Shown here: positions 7,813-17,127 of the stretch, piece after piece
Position numbering within the stretch: the first letter of the stretch is position 1
Layout of the letters: every line of letters starts with the position of its first letter
Source: DUQW01 sp050953805
Lineage (GTDB): Bacteria > Bacillota_I > Bacilli_A > Acholeplasmatales > Acholeplasmataceae
Length of the DNA stretch: 64,000 nucleotides
NCBI GenBank assembly: GCA_050953805.1
Contig: JBMNNE010000002.1
Span: 372,001-436,000, forward strand
Direction of reading: 5' to 3'
Program-made: the position numbers and the translations under genes
The notes under the pieces: model-generated
Database searches by the model: none
Seen by the model: the letters and a program-made list of their open reading frames with translations, nothing else
Told to the model about the DNA's origin: nothing

Positions 7813-10071
7813 TTAATGTTTTTTAGACGGTTTTTTAATTCGATTTAATTTCTGATTCATTTTTAAAAGTTCTTCTTTGGTAAGCGAAACATTAATCATA
7901 CCTAACATGTTTGCAAGTCTAATTACAGTAAAGCCACCAATCATTTTCATGATGTCGCGATTACCTTTAAGATTAACGGTAAAGCCGGCAGGTTCTTGAT
8001 TTTTTTTGTTGGCTCTCATTTGTTTACTAATTTTTCTTGTAGCACTAATAAACCAAAGTTTACCTCTAAATGTTGTCATAATATCAGCAATTGTATCATT
8101 TAAAGAAAAGCGTTTTTCAGGTGTAGTGATATCAAACCAATTAAGAATAGCCCCTTGTTCAACAAGGACATAATCCATATTCATTTCGGAAACCTTGCGA
8201 ATTTTACTTTCATCAGTAAAGGTACCAGCTTTTGCTACTAGAGTGCTTTCGCCACTATTTTCCACATCAAAATAGAAAAAATGATCAGGTGCAGATTTCT
8301 TACCCACACTTTTACCGTTAACGAATAATTCAACCTCAGGAAGATTTGAATAGACAGTAACTTTAGTTACATCTTCAACACGATCAACATATCGTTTACC
8401 GCATAAGTGAACAAAAGGTTCATCAGATAACCAAGCTTTATAAGCGTAGAAAGAATCTTTTTTATATTTTCTATCCATCGTGACAAGCCCCTTATGGTTA
8501 CGTCCGTTTTGTCCACCTTCAGCTCTAGCGTCAGCCCCAAAGTCGAACATATTCCAAACGTGAGTCGCCCATAAATATTTTCTTGTAAACAATTGTTTAA
8601 TCAATTCTTCGTGATAATACGCTTGGTACTCTTCGGTATAATCACCCTGTTTTGGAGTGCTGGTGTGCCAATTTAAAGCCTCACAACCATATTCAGAGCA
8701 TCCAATTGGAATATTGGGATGAGTTTCATGAAATTTATCGAACCACGGACCATTCATTGAAGTGTCACCACCATACCATCCAAAATAATGGTTATAAGCA
8801 ACAACATCAGGAATTAAAATATATGGATCATTAATGTTACACATAGAAACAACTGCCATAGTGGTTAGACGAGTTGGATCCATTTCGTGGCAAAGATCAT
8901 TTAAAATGTGATGATTGACAATTAAATCATCATCTAATCCGGCAATAGTAATCTCGTTAGAAAGTCCCCAAACAACAATCGAAGGATGATTATAATTTTG
9001 AGCAATTAATTCAGTCATCTGTGAAATAGTATTTTCGTGTCCCTTTGGTAAATGTTTGGAAATATAAGGAATTTCTGCCCAAACAACCATTCCGCGTTCA
9101 TCGCAAAGATCATAAAAATATTGATCATGTTGATAATGGGCTAAGCGAATAGTTGTCGCCCCCATTTCACAAATAAGATCCATGTCTTCTTCATGATGTT
9201 CCGGAAGAAGAGCGTTTCCATAACCTAATCGATCTTGATGGCGGGAAACACCGCGCAGCGGATATTCTTTGCCGTTTAGGAAAAATCCGTGCTTTGGATC
9301 AATTCTAAAAGTACGGCAACCAAAACGATCGCTAACATTATCTAAAACCTGTTCATTTTCCATAATCCTAACTTCACAACTATATAAATATGGATCTTTT
9401 CGTCCGTGCCAGAGGCGAACATTTTTAATTGTAAAGTTAACTTTTAAATTTTCAGTATTAATTTTATCAAGTTCTTTTCCTTCTTGATCGTAAAGAATGT
9501 ATTCAAGAATTTGGTTAACTTTTAAATTTTTAACAAAAACTTCAACTTCAATATTAGCATTAACTCCTTCGATTATCGGAGTTATCTTTATACCGAGAGA
9601 TCCATAATATTCTAAATCAAAATGAGTTTCGTTAACACAAACTAAATTAACATTGCGATAAAGACCGCCATAAAAAGTAAAATCAGCCATTTGCGGATAA
9701 ACTGTTTCATTTGGCGAGTTATCGACAATAATAGCAATCTCGGTAGTATCCTTGAAATAATTTGTTAGATCAACTCTCCATGTTGAATAACCACCATCGT
9801 GGTGAGCTAATAAAATACCATTTGCATAAACATCAGCCGAAGAGTTAGCACCATGAATTTCAAGATAATAACGATCAGATTTAGGAAGTTCTTTTTTCTT
9901 TAAAGTTTTTACATAAAGACATGATCCACGAAAATAATCATTACCACCATCATAACCATCTTCCTCATTCCATGTATGCGGTAAATTTATTTGCAAGCCC
10001 TCTCTGAGGCTAATATCTTTAGTATTTTTAACAAATAGCCAGTTTTCATTTAAGTTAATAATTTTTCTCAT
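7813..10071 (-). CDS. uidA: beta-glucuronidase (GH2) with C-terminal extension
   Basis: Cytoplasmic glycoside hydrolase family 2 enzyme, predicted to release glucuronic acid from beta-glucuronides. Domains in order: sugar-binding jelly roll, Ig-like, TIM barrel. The acid/base is E373 in 'GLSNE' and the nucleophile E460 in 'GCSEYG'. N525-x-K527 in 'GRNHKGL' matches the NxK pair that binds the glucuronate carboxylate in E. coli GUS (N566, K568) at the right spacing; similar NxKG sequences also occur in GH2 beta-galactosidases, so the context (uxaC-uxuA-uxuB) weighs heavily. At 752 residues it is ~150 longer than E. coli GUS: an Ig-like module plus a helical tail of ~100 residues, basic at the end. 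No signal peptide. It overlaps the transporter gene by 4 bp. Confidence 0.88.
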   Translation of the reverse strand: MRKIINLNENWLFVKNTKDISLREGLQINLPHTWNEEDGYDGGNDYFRGSCLYVKTLKKKELPKSDRYYLEIHGANSSADVYANGILLAHHDGGYSTWRVDLTNYFKDTTEIAIIVDNSPNETVYPQMADFTFYGGLYRNVNLVCVNETHFDLEYYGSLGIKITPIIEGVNANIEVEVFVKNLKVNQILEYILYDQEGKELDKINTENLKVNFTIKNVRLWHGRKDPYLYSCEVRIMENEQVLDNVSDRFGCRTFRIDPKHGFFLNGKEYPLRGVSRHQDRLGYGNALLPEHHEEDMDLICEMGATTIRLAHYQHDQYFYDLCDERGMVVWAEIPYISKHLPKGHENTISQMTELIAQNYNHPSIVVWGLSNEITIAGLDDDLIVNHHILNDLCHEMDPTRLTTMAVVSMCNINDPYILIPDVVAYNHYFGWYGGDTSMNGPWFDKFHETHPNIPIGCSEYGCEALNWHTSTPKQGDYTEEYQAYYHEELIKQLFTRKYLWATHVWNMFDFGADARAEGGQNGRNHKGLVTMDRKYKKDSFYAYKAWLSDEPFVHLCGKRYVDRVEDVTKVTVYSNLPEVELFVNGKSVGKKSAPDHFFYFDVENSGESTLVAKAGTFTDESKIRKVSEMNMDYVLVEQGAILNWFDITTPEKRFSLNDTIADIMTTFRGKLWFISATRKISKQMRANKKNQEPAGFTVNLKGNRDIMKMIGGFTVIRLANMLGMINVSLTKEELLKMNQKLNRIKKPSKKH

Positions 10072-11678
10072 ACTAAGTCTCCTTCATTATGTGCAAGTTC
10101 TTCATTTGACAATTCTAAAGCTCTTTTTTCAGCAAGATCTTCATTCATTTGATTTAAGGTTTTCTTATCTAAGTTATAAATAACAGCAAGACCAATAAAT
10201 TGTAAGATGGCACTAAATAAATAAAGTCCAGCAACCAGCCATGTCATGTTATGGGCAGTTTGAAATTTTTGACCAATGGTTCCATATTTTGATTCATAAC
10301 CTAACCATCCCATTATAAGTAACACGATAGAAGGACCAACACCTTGAGCTAGTTTTCTAAAGAAAGAGTGGAGCGAATAAACGGTACCTTCTTCACGAGT
10401 ACCAAATTTCCATTCATTATAATCAATTGCATCACCCATCATCGCCCATGAAACACAAGTATAAACACCCATGCCTAAACCAAAAATGACTAATCCAATT
10501 AAATAAACAATTAGTCCAACATTAATATTTTTAATTGTCGGGAAAATCAAGAGGATGCCACCACCCAAAAGAGAAATGATTGTTCCGACAACAGAAGCCT
10601 CTTTTTTACCGTATTTTTTAACAATTTTGGAAATAAATGGCATAAAGATAAACATCGGTAAAAATCCAATTAATTGAACTACACCAGACCATGAAGCCAT
10701 ATTAAAATAGGTGGCAAACATAATAGTGTTTGCTGTGGCAGCAGCATTCATTCCAAGAAACATTCCCATTGCCGCTAATGTAGCACCTACGGCTGGACGG
10801 TTTTTCATAAATTTTTTAAACGCTTGAAAAATATTGAATTTTTCAGCCCCTTCATTAGCCTTTACAGTATCTTCATCAACTCGGAGGGTAATGTTTTTAA
10901 GCATAAACATAAAGGCAATAAATCCAAGAACGCCCATAATAAGTGCGGCAAAAAAGACTCGATTACCCAATAAAATTTCAACTTGATTGCCCGTTGCCGG
11001 ACTTAGAACCGGATCACCAATATTATAAGCTTCGCCAGTTACAGGATGAGATGTAAACTGAGCTTTAGTAAATCCATCAGGAATTTCAATTCGATCTAAA
11101 TAATTAGTCGTACCATCATAAGTTACTTTTTGCCAAATAATCATTGGCAAAATTACCATAGGCACAATATTACCGATCATAGCCCCAATTGATCTCCATG
11201 TAGAAAGCTCAGCACGTTCCCCAACATCGTCAGATACTAGTGAAAGCATGGAACCGTAAGGAACATTGGCTACAGTATAAAAAGCATCCCAGACCATATA
11301 ACCCAAAACAAATAAAATTGCTTTAAGAAATACCGGTGCGTTTGGGAATGGAAGGAAGACCGCTGCCCCACCAAACAACAGCCCGGCGGCACCAATGAAA
11401 ATATAAGTTTTGAATTTCCCATGTTTATACTTTCTACGGTCGTTATCAATTAAGTTGCCGATTAATGGGTCATTGATTGCATCCCAAATTTGAACAATAA
11501 GTAAAAGAATTGAAAGGAGTCCAGTTTCAAGCATCATGAAGACTAACCAGAAAATTTGGACGGTTCCCTTGAGGGAAAAACTCATGTTACAGCCCAAATC
11601 TCCGGCAGCATAAGCAATTTTGTCACGTAAACCAAATTTGCGCTGACTATTTACATCTAATTTCTTTTCTTTTTTCAT
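10068..11678 (-). CDS. uidB: GPH-family beta-glucuronide:cation symporter
   Basis: Twelve-helix transporter of the glycoside-pentoside-hexuronide:cation symporter family (major facilitator fold). Family marks are 'AAGDLGCNMSFSL' near the N terminus and 'WDAINDPLIGNLIDN' after helix 2. At 536 residues it is longer than typical UidB/MelB, mostly because of a ~60-residue polar extracytoplasmic loop around residues 170-235. It is first in the - strand operon, with a GGAGAAGG ribosome-binding site, and its stop overlaps the uidA start, so it very likely imports the beta-glucuronides that UidA cleaves. Exact substrate is inferred. Confidence 0.87.
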   Translation of the reverse strand: MKKEKKLDVNSQRKFGLRDKIAYAAGDLGCNMSFSLKGTVQIFWLVFMMLETGLLSILLLIVQIWDAINDPLIGNLIDNDRRKYKHGKFKTYIFIGAAGLLFGGAAVFLPFPNAPVFLKAILFVLGYMVWDAFYTVANVPYGSMLSLVSDDVGERAELSTWRSIGAMIGNIVPMVILPMIIWQKVTYDGTTNYLDRIEIPDGFTKAQFTSHPVTGEAYNIGDPVLSPATGNQVEILLGNRVFFAALIMGVLGFIAFMFMLKNITLRVDEDTVKANEGAEKFNIFQAFKKFMKNRPAVGATLAAMGMFLGMNAAATANTIMFATYFNMASWSGVVQLIGFLPMFIFMPFISKIVKKYGKKEASVVGTIISLLGGGILLIFPTIKNINVGLIVYLIGLVIFGLGMGVYTCVSWAMMGDAIDYNEWKFGTREEGTVYSLHSFFRKLAQGVGPSIVLLIMGWLGYESKYGTIGQKFQTAHNMTWLVAGLYLFSAILQFIGLAVIYNLDKKTLNQMNEDLAEKRALELSNEELAHNEGDLV

Positions 11679-11806
11679 ATTTTTCCTTCTCCGATTTTAT
11701 TATTTTAAAAAATGTTTGTGTATTTAATCATAGTATAATCTTTTTTATCAAAAGAAGATAGTACGAAATTAATTTAATTTTGTATTATTTTAATTTAGTT
11801 TATAGA

Positions 11807-11820
11807 AATGCTATCGCATT
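11807..11820. promoter_or_regulatory. palindrome in divergent uidB/araC-type promoter region
   Basis: AATGC-TATC-GCATT is a 5-bp inverted repeat in the 230-bp spacer between the divergent importer and regulator genes. It overlaps the position expected for the -35 of the TATAAT at 11837-11842. A candidate operator; the regulator that binds it is not known. Confidence 0.4.
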
Positions 11821-11836
11821 CATTAAATAAGCATGC

Positions 11837-11842
11837 TATAAT
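11837..11842 (+). promoter_or_regulatory. -10 box of the AraC regulator/uronate operon
   Basis: TATAAT lies about 65 bp upstream of the regulator start; a recognisable -35 is lacking (TCGCAT at 17 bp), as expected for an activator-dependent promoter. Confidence 0.5.
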
Positions 11843-11908
11843 AACAGTGTCAAGAGAAAACAATTTAATACAACACTTTATAGTAAATAATGGAAGCGGG
11901 TATTATCA

Positions 11909-13156
11909 ATGAATTACGAAAAAGAGCTGAATTTTCTTTGTGATGTTTTAAGTAAAAGTTACATTCGTGCTTCATTTTTGTCATCGCTAGATACAATTGA
12001 TACATTAAGTGATTCGTGTTTAAATAGCATTATTGGAATCAATACTAACCAAGAAAAAACAGTTGAAGATATCATTGAAAACATTAAAGATGTTACAAAA
12101 TATCGAATTACCAATGAGTTAAAATTAAAATATATTTGTTTAAAACTTCCATTTAAAAATGAAAAAAATCTTCTTTTTATAGGACCGTTTCTTCTAAAAG
12201 AGTTAACAATAAATGAAATTTTAGAAATAGGAGAAATTATTGGGGTAGTACCTAAAGCACAAAAACTTTTAAACGAATACTACTCATCAATTCCTATTAT
12301 TGGCGAAAATGATCGAATTTTAATAATGATTGACACATTTTGTGAATTAATTTGGGAAACTTCATCATTTTCAATAAAAGAAATTAACAAGAATTTCTTT
12401 TTATCAACTTCGGCACTAGATATTACAGCTTATGATCAAAATTTTGATGAAACTTTAGCTAATGTCAAAATGGTCGAAATGAGATATGCATTTGAAAACG
12501 AATTGATTCAAGCCGTTAGATTAGGACAATATCATAAAGAAAAACTATTTACTTCCTTGTTTAATGAAGAAATGTTTTTAAAAAAACGACTACAAGATCC
12601 AATTAGAAACGGCAAAAATTATTGCATCATTGCCAATACACTTCATCGAAAGGCAGCTGAGCAAGGCGGAGTTCATCCAGTATATGTGGACCAAATATCA
12701 TCTAGATTTGCTAAAAAAATCGAACTAATAACTGATATAAAGGCAATCCCTAAAATTATTAAAGAGATGTTTTCTAGTTATTCTCGCCTTGTTTATCGAC
12801 ATTCTAAAAAAAGATATTCTTCGAATGTTATGAAAACAATCTTGATCATTGAATCTGATATATCGGCTGATTTATCACTTAATAAGTTAGCTGAGAAACA
12901 AGGAATAACTCCGGGGTACTTAGCAACAATTTTTAAAAAAGAGACCGGTAAAACAGTTTTGGAGTATATTAAAGATAAACGAATTACTCATGCGGTTTAT
13001 CTTCTTAACACCACAAACCTTCAAATTCAAACGATTGCGATGCACTGTGGAATTATGGATGTTCAGTACTTTTCTAAAATCTTTAAAAAAGAAACCGGTA
13101 AAACTCCTAATGAATATCGGAAATCTGTTCATTCCAAACAACAAATTACTTTGTAA
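11909..13156 (+). CDS. AraC-family transcriptional regulator of glucuronide use
   Basis: The last ~100 residues (about 313-412) form the two helix-turn-helix AraC DNA-binding domain, with 'LNKLAEKQGITPGYLATIFK' and 'IQTIAMHCGIMDVQYFSKIF' as the two HTH units. The ~310-residue N-terminal region contains 'AAEQGGVHPVYVDQISSRFA', common in Firmicutes AraC proteins with a long sensor portion. It is transcribed away from uidB-uidA and directly ahead of uxaC (22-bp gap), so it probably activates both arms in response to a glucuronide or pathway intermediate. The ligand cannot be read from sequence. Confidence 0.9.
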   Translation: MNYEKELNFLCDVLSKSYIRASFLSSLDTIDTLSDSCLNSIIGINTNQEKTVEDIIENIKDVTKYRITNELKLKYICLKLPFKNEKNLLFIGPFLLKELTINEILEIGEIIGVVPKAQKLLNEYYSSIPIIGENDRILIMIDTFCELIWETSSFSIKEINKNFFLSTSALDITAYDQNFDETLANVKMVEMRYAFENELIQAVRLGQYHKEKLFTSLFNEEMFLKKRLQDPIRNGKNYCIIANTLHRKAAEQGGVHPVYVDQISSRFAKKIELITDIKAIPKIIKEMFSSYSRLVYRHSKKRYSSNVMKTILIIESDISADLSLNKLAEKQGITPGYLATIFKKETGKTVLEYIKDKRITHAVYLLNTTNLQIQTIAMHCGIMDVQYFSKIFKKETGKTPNEYRKSVHSKQQITL

Positions 13157-13178
13157 AATATGAAAAAGGAGAATTGAT

Positions 13179-14582
13179 ATGTCACAATTTTTAGATAAAA
13201 ATTTTTTCCTAAATTCCAAAATAGCTAAGAATCTTTATTTTAAGTGTGCCGCAGATTTGCCAATTATTGATTATCATTGTCACGTTGACCCAAAAGAAAT
13301 TTGGAGTGATAAACGATTTGACAATATAACTGAACTTTGGTTATCTGGAGACCATTACAAATGGAGACTAATGCGTTCAAATGGAGTTGATGAATATTAT
13401 ATAACTGGAAATGCCGATCCTTATGAAAAATTTTTAAAGTTTGCAACGCTGCTACCAAAAGCTATCGGAAATCCAATATATCATTGGTGCCATATAGAAC
13501 TTCAAAGGTATTTTGGATATAACGGAATTCTTAATCAAGACACAGCAGAAGAAGTTTGGAAACTAACTAAAAAGAAACTTCAAGAAGATAGTCAACTGGG
13601 TGTTCGTGGAATCATTAAACAAAGTAATGTCGCATTTATTGGGACAACCGATGATCCAATAGATGATTTAAAGTATCACAAATTACTTGCTGCAGACGAT
13701 ACATTTGAAACAATTGTTGCACCTACTTTTCGTCCAGATAAAGCACTAAATATTGATAAAGAGGGATGGAAAGAATACATAAAAAAATTAGGAAAAGTTT
13801 CAGGATTAAAAATCATTAATTTTGATAGTTTAAAAGAAGCTCTCTCTAAGCGAATTGATTACTTTGATGAACATGGATGTTGCATTAGTGATCACGGACT
13901 TGACCGAATGGTGTATCGTGTAGTTGATCCTGAAGAATTAGACAAAATAATATCAAAAGGATTATCAAATGAAAAGGTTAGTGTAAGCGAAGCCGAAGCG
14001 ATTAAAACCGAGCTTTTAATTCATTGTGCAGCAGAATATAATCGCCGCGATTGGGTAATGCAGCTACACTATAATTGTATGAGAAATCCCAACACTAAGG
14101 CATTTTCAGAGATTGGAACTGATAGTGGATTTGATTGTATCGGTCCAGATAACGGAAGTATAAAGTTAGCTCATCTTTTAGACAGACTAAATAGTTTAAA
14201 CATATTACCGAAAACAGTAATTTATAGTCTTGATCCGACTGATAATGCATTTATTGATACTTTGATTGGATCATTTCAAGGAAGTGAACATCCCGGAAAA
14301 CTTCAACATGGAAGTGCTTGGTGGTTTAACGACACTAAAGAGGGGATCAAAAATCATTTAACTGGTTTAGCTAATCTAGGTTTATTAGGAAATTTCATCG
14401 GAATGTTAACTGATTCAAGAAGCTTTTTAAGTTATACGCGACATGAATATTTTCGAAGAATTCTTTGTGGATTAATTGGCGAATGGGTTGAAAACGGAGA
14501 ATATCCTAACGATGAGGAAACGCTTCTTGAAGTCGTTAAAGATGTGTGCTATTCAAATGCAAAAAGATATTTCAATTTATAA
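13179..14582 (+). CDS. uxaC: glucuronate isomerase
   Basis: Isomerises D-glucuronate to D-fructuronate (and galacturonate to tagaturonate). The 467-residue amidohydrolase-like protein has the N-terminal 'DYHCHVDPKEIW' metal motif (H33, H35), 'GTTDDPIDDL', and the C-terminal 'MLTDSRSFLSYTRHEYFRR' signature of UxaC. The ribosome-binding site AAGGAG is well placed. It is the first enzyme gene after the regulator, and its product supplies UxuB. Confidence 0.97.
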   Translation: MSQFLDKNFFLNSKIAKNLYFKCAADLPIIDYHCHVDPKEIWSDKRFDNITELWLSGDHYKWRLMRSNGVDEYYITGNADPYEKFLKFATLLPKAIGNPIYHWCHIELQRYFGYNGILNQDTAEEVWKLTKKKLQEDSQLGVRGIIKQSNVAFIGTTDDPIDDLKYHKLLAADDTFETIVAPTFRPDKALNIDKEGWKEYIKKLGKVSGLKIINFDSLKEALSKRIDYFDEHGCCISDHGLDRMVYRVVDPEELDKIISKGLSNEKVSVSEAEAIKTELLIHCAAEYNRRDWVMQLHYNCMRNPNTKAFSEIGTDSGFDCIGPDNGSIKLAHLLDRLNSLNILPKTVIYSLDPTDNAFIDTLIGSFQGSEHPGKLQHGSAWWFNDTKEGIKNHLTGLANLGLLGNFIGMLTDSRSFLSYTRHEYFRRILCGLIGEWVENGEYPNDEETLLEVVKDVCYSNAKRYFNL

Positions 14583-14598
14583 ATCTGTGAGGTAGATT

Positions 14599-15696
14599 AT
14601 GAGAATGAAAATGACTTTCCGTTGGTTTGGAAAAGATAATGATAAAATTAAGCTTTCAGATATTAAACAAATACCTGGAGTTGACGGTATTGTTTGGGCA
14701 CTTCACTATAAATTGCCGGGTGAAGTGTGGGAAATGGATGAGATTGCCGAAGTTAAACAACAGCTCGACAAATATGGTTTTAATATGGATGTTGTCGAGT
14801 CATTAAATGTGCATGATGATATTAAAGTTGGTTTACCAACTAGAGACAAATATATCGAAAATTATAAGAAATCTATTCAAAATTTATCAAAATTTGGAGT
14901 CAAAGTTATTTGTTATAATTTTATGCCAATATTTGATTGGACTAGAAGTAATCTTTTTCACAAATTAAGTGACGGATCAACGGCACTTTACTATGAAAAA
15001 AATATGATTCAGGACGACTATAAGGCAATGGCCGAATATATTTTAGGTTTTACCGAAAAATATGATATGTCTTTTCCCGGTTGGGAACCAGAAAGAATGG
15101 CAAAATTAGATGAATTATTTAAAATATATGAAGGCATTACTCATGAAAAATTATGGGATAATTTAAAATATTTTCTTGAAGCAATTATGCCAACATGTCG
15201 TGAGTGTGATATAAAAATGGCAATTCATATGGATGACCCGCCATGGGATATTTTTGGACTTCCGCGATTACTTACTAATGAAAAAAATATTGATCGTTTT
15301 TTAAAAATGGTAGATGATAAATACAATTGCTTAACACTTTGCTCAGGTAGTTTAAATGCTGATCCAAATAATAATGTTGCCGATATAGTAAGAAAATATT
15401 GTGATCGGATTGCGTTTGCTCACATTAGAAATGTTAAGCATTATGAAAATGGTGACTTTTCTGAAGTAAGTCACCGTGATTGTGATGGTGACACCGGAAT
15501 TCTTGATGTATTAAAGGCATATCATGATTGTGGATTTAAAGGATATATTCGTCCTGATCATGGTAGACATCTTTGGGATGAAACACCAGGAAATGTTCGT
15601 CCGGGATATGGATTATATGACCGTGCGCTGGGTATTATGTATATGTTAGGTGTTTGGGATATGTTAGATAAATTAGCTGAAAGCAAGAAAGAATAA
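14599..15696 (+). CDS. uxuA: mannonate dehydratase
   Basis: Dehydrates D-mannonate to 2-keto-3-deoxygluconate (KDG). The 365-residue TIM-barrel protein begins with 'MTFRWFGKDNDKIKLSDIKQ' and shows 'MAIHMDDPPWDIFGLPR', 'AHIRNVKH' and 'YIRPDHGRHLW', all characteristic of the Mn-dependent UxuA family. It lies 16 bp after uxaC and 13 bp before uxuB in one operon. Ordinary length, no missing motif. Confidence 0.97.
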   Translation: MRMKMTFRWFGKDNDKIKLSDIKQIPGVDGIVWALHYKLPGEVWEMDEIAEVKQQLDKYGFNMDVVESLNVHDDIKVGLPTRDKYIENYKKSIQNLSKFGVKVICYNFMPIFDWTRSNLFHKLSDGSTALYYEKNMIQDDYKAMAEYILGFTEKYDMSFPGWEPERMAKLDELFKIYEGITHEKLWDNLKYFLEAIMPTCRECDIKMAIHMDDPPWDIFGLPRLLTNEKNIDRFLKMVDDKYNCLTLCSGSLNADPNNNVADIVRKYCDRIAFAHIRNVKHYENGDFSEVSHRDCDGDTGILDVLKAYHDCGFKGYIRPDHGRHLWDETPGNVRPGYGLYDRALGIMYMLGVWDMLDKLAESKKE

Positions 15697-15709
15697 GGAG
15701 ATAATAGAT

Positions 15710-16555
15710 ATGAAAAATCTTCCACTTAAGATTGATTATAGTAATAAAGTAGTAGTAGTTACTGGTGCTGGCGGACTTATTTGTAGCGAAATTGTTCGAG
15801 CTTTTGCCAAATCAGGGGCTAAAGTTGCCGCACTTGATTTAAATGAAGCGACAGTAATAAAATTAGCCGAAGAATTGACTAAAGACGGATATATATGTAA
15901 AGGATATAGGGCCGATGTACTAAATGTAGAGGAACTGAATCAGGTTCATGAAATAATAATTAAAGATTTTGGTACATGTGATATTTTAATTAATGGTGCC
16001 GGTGGCAATAGTCCAAAGGCAACTACCGATAATGAATATCAACACGAAGCTCAAGAAGGAAGCAAATCATTTTTTGATCTTAATGCTGATGGGATTGATT
16101 TTGTATTTAAACTTAATTTCCAAGGATCATTAATCCCAACTCAAGTTTTTGCTAAAGATATGGTTGAAAAGAAAAGTGGATCAATTCTTAATATATCATC
16201 AATGAATGCATATACTCCCTTAACCAAAATTCCAGCATATTCAGCAGCAAAAGCTAGTATTTCTAATTTTACTCAATGGTTGGCAACTCATTTTGCTGGA
16301 TCTGGCATTAGATGTAATGCAATTGCACCAGGATTTTTAGTTTCTAAACAAAACTATGATTTACTTTTTAATGAAGACGGAACTCCAACAACAAGGAGTG
16401 CTAAAATTTTAAAAGGAACACCGATGGAACGTTTTATTAATGCTGATGAATTAATCGGTGCTGTCTTATTTCTATGTAATGATCAAGCAGCATCGGCTAT
16501 TACTGGAGTTGTTTTACCAATAGATGGTGGTTTTTCAGCATATTCTGGTGTATAA
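15710..16555 (+). CDS. uxuB: D-fructuronate reductase, SDR type
   Basis: Short-chain dehydrogenase/reductase predicted to reduce D-fructuronate to D-mannonate with NAD(P)H, like B. subtilis UxuB (YjmF). The dinucleotide-binding motif is 'VVTGAGGLICSEIVRAF', followed by 'NGAGGNSPKATT', and the catalytic Ser-Tyr-Lys set lies in 'NISSMNA' and 'YSAAK'. The 281-residue length matches YjmF and is unlike the long-chain UxuB of E. coli. The substrate is assigned from its place between uxuA and kdgA; related mannitol/gluconate SDRs look similar. Confidence 0.9.
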   Translation: MKNLPLKIDYSNKVVVVTGAGGLICSEIVRAFAKSGAKVAALDLNEATVIKLAEELTKDGYICKGYRADVLNVEELNQVHEIIIKDFGTCDILINGAGGNSPKATTDNEYQHEAQEGSKSFFDLNADGIDFVFKLNFQGSLIPTQVFAKDMVEKKSGSILNISSMNAYTPLTKIPAYSAAKASISNFTQWLATHFAGSGIRCNAIAPGFLVSKQNYDLLFNEDGTPTTRSAKILKGTPMERFINADELIGAVLFLCNDQAASAITGVVLPIDGGFSAYSGV

Positions 16556-16569
16556 AAGGGAGAAAAGAA

Positions 16570-17127
16570 ATGGAAAGATATATTCCTGTAGTTGTAGTAA
16601 AAGAAATTAATGAAATTGATAAAATATTAAAAGCACTTAAAAATAACGGATTAAATAGTGCTGAAGTAACATTAAGAACATCATGTGCAATCGATGCAAT
16701 CAAACACGCAGTCAAGGCTTATCCTGATATGTTAATTGGTGCTGGTACGGTAATTAACGCAAAACAATGCCAAGAAGCCCTTGATGCAGGTGCGAAATTT
16801 ATTGTTTCACCTGGACTTTCACGTGAGGTTGCTAAATTATGTCAAAAAAATAATGTCCCATATTATCCTGGTTGTGTTACACCAACTGAGATAATGGCAG
16901 CACTTGATTTAGGAATTACAACAGTTAAATTTTTTCCCGTAAGTGCATATGGTGGACTTGAAGCATTAAAGATATTGTCCGGACCTTTTCCACAAGTAAA
17001 ATTTATTCCTACTGGTGGAGTTGATAGAAGCAATGTTGATGAATATTTAGCTTTTGATAAGGTAGCAGCTGTTGGAGGAAGTTTTTTAGTAAAAGAATCA
17101 TTAGATAAAATGGAGGAAAAACAATGA
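16570..17127 (+). CDS. kdgA: 2-dehydro-3-deoxyphosphogluconate aldolase
   Basis: Class I aldolase splitting KDPG into pyruvate and glyceraldehyde-3-phosphate. The Schiff-base lysine is K120 in 'TTVKFFP' and the catalytic glutamate E32 in 'AEVTLRT'; the phosphate loop 'FIPTGGVD' is present. At 185 residues it is slightly shorter than most family members (about 200-210), trimmed at both ends but with all active-site parts intact. Its TGA stop overlaps the kdgK start. Confidence 0.95.
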   Translation: MERYIPVVVVKEINEIDKILKALKNNGLNSAEVTLRTSCAIDAIKHAVKAYPDMLIGAGTVINAKQCQEALDAGAKFIVSPGLSREVAKLCQKNNVPYYPGCVTPTEIMAALDLGITTVKFFPVSAYGGLEALKILSGPFPQVKFIPTGGVDRSNVDEYLAFDKVAAVGGSFLVKESLDKMEEKQ

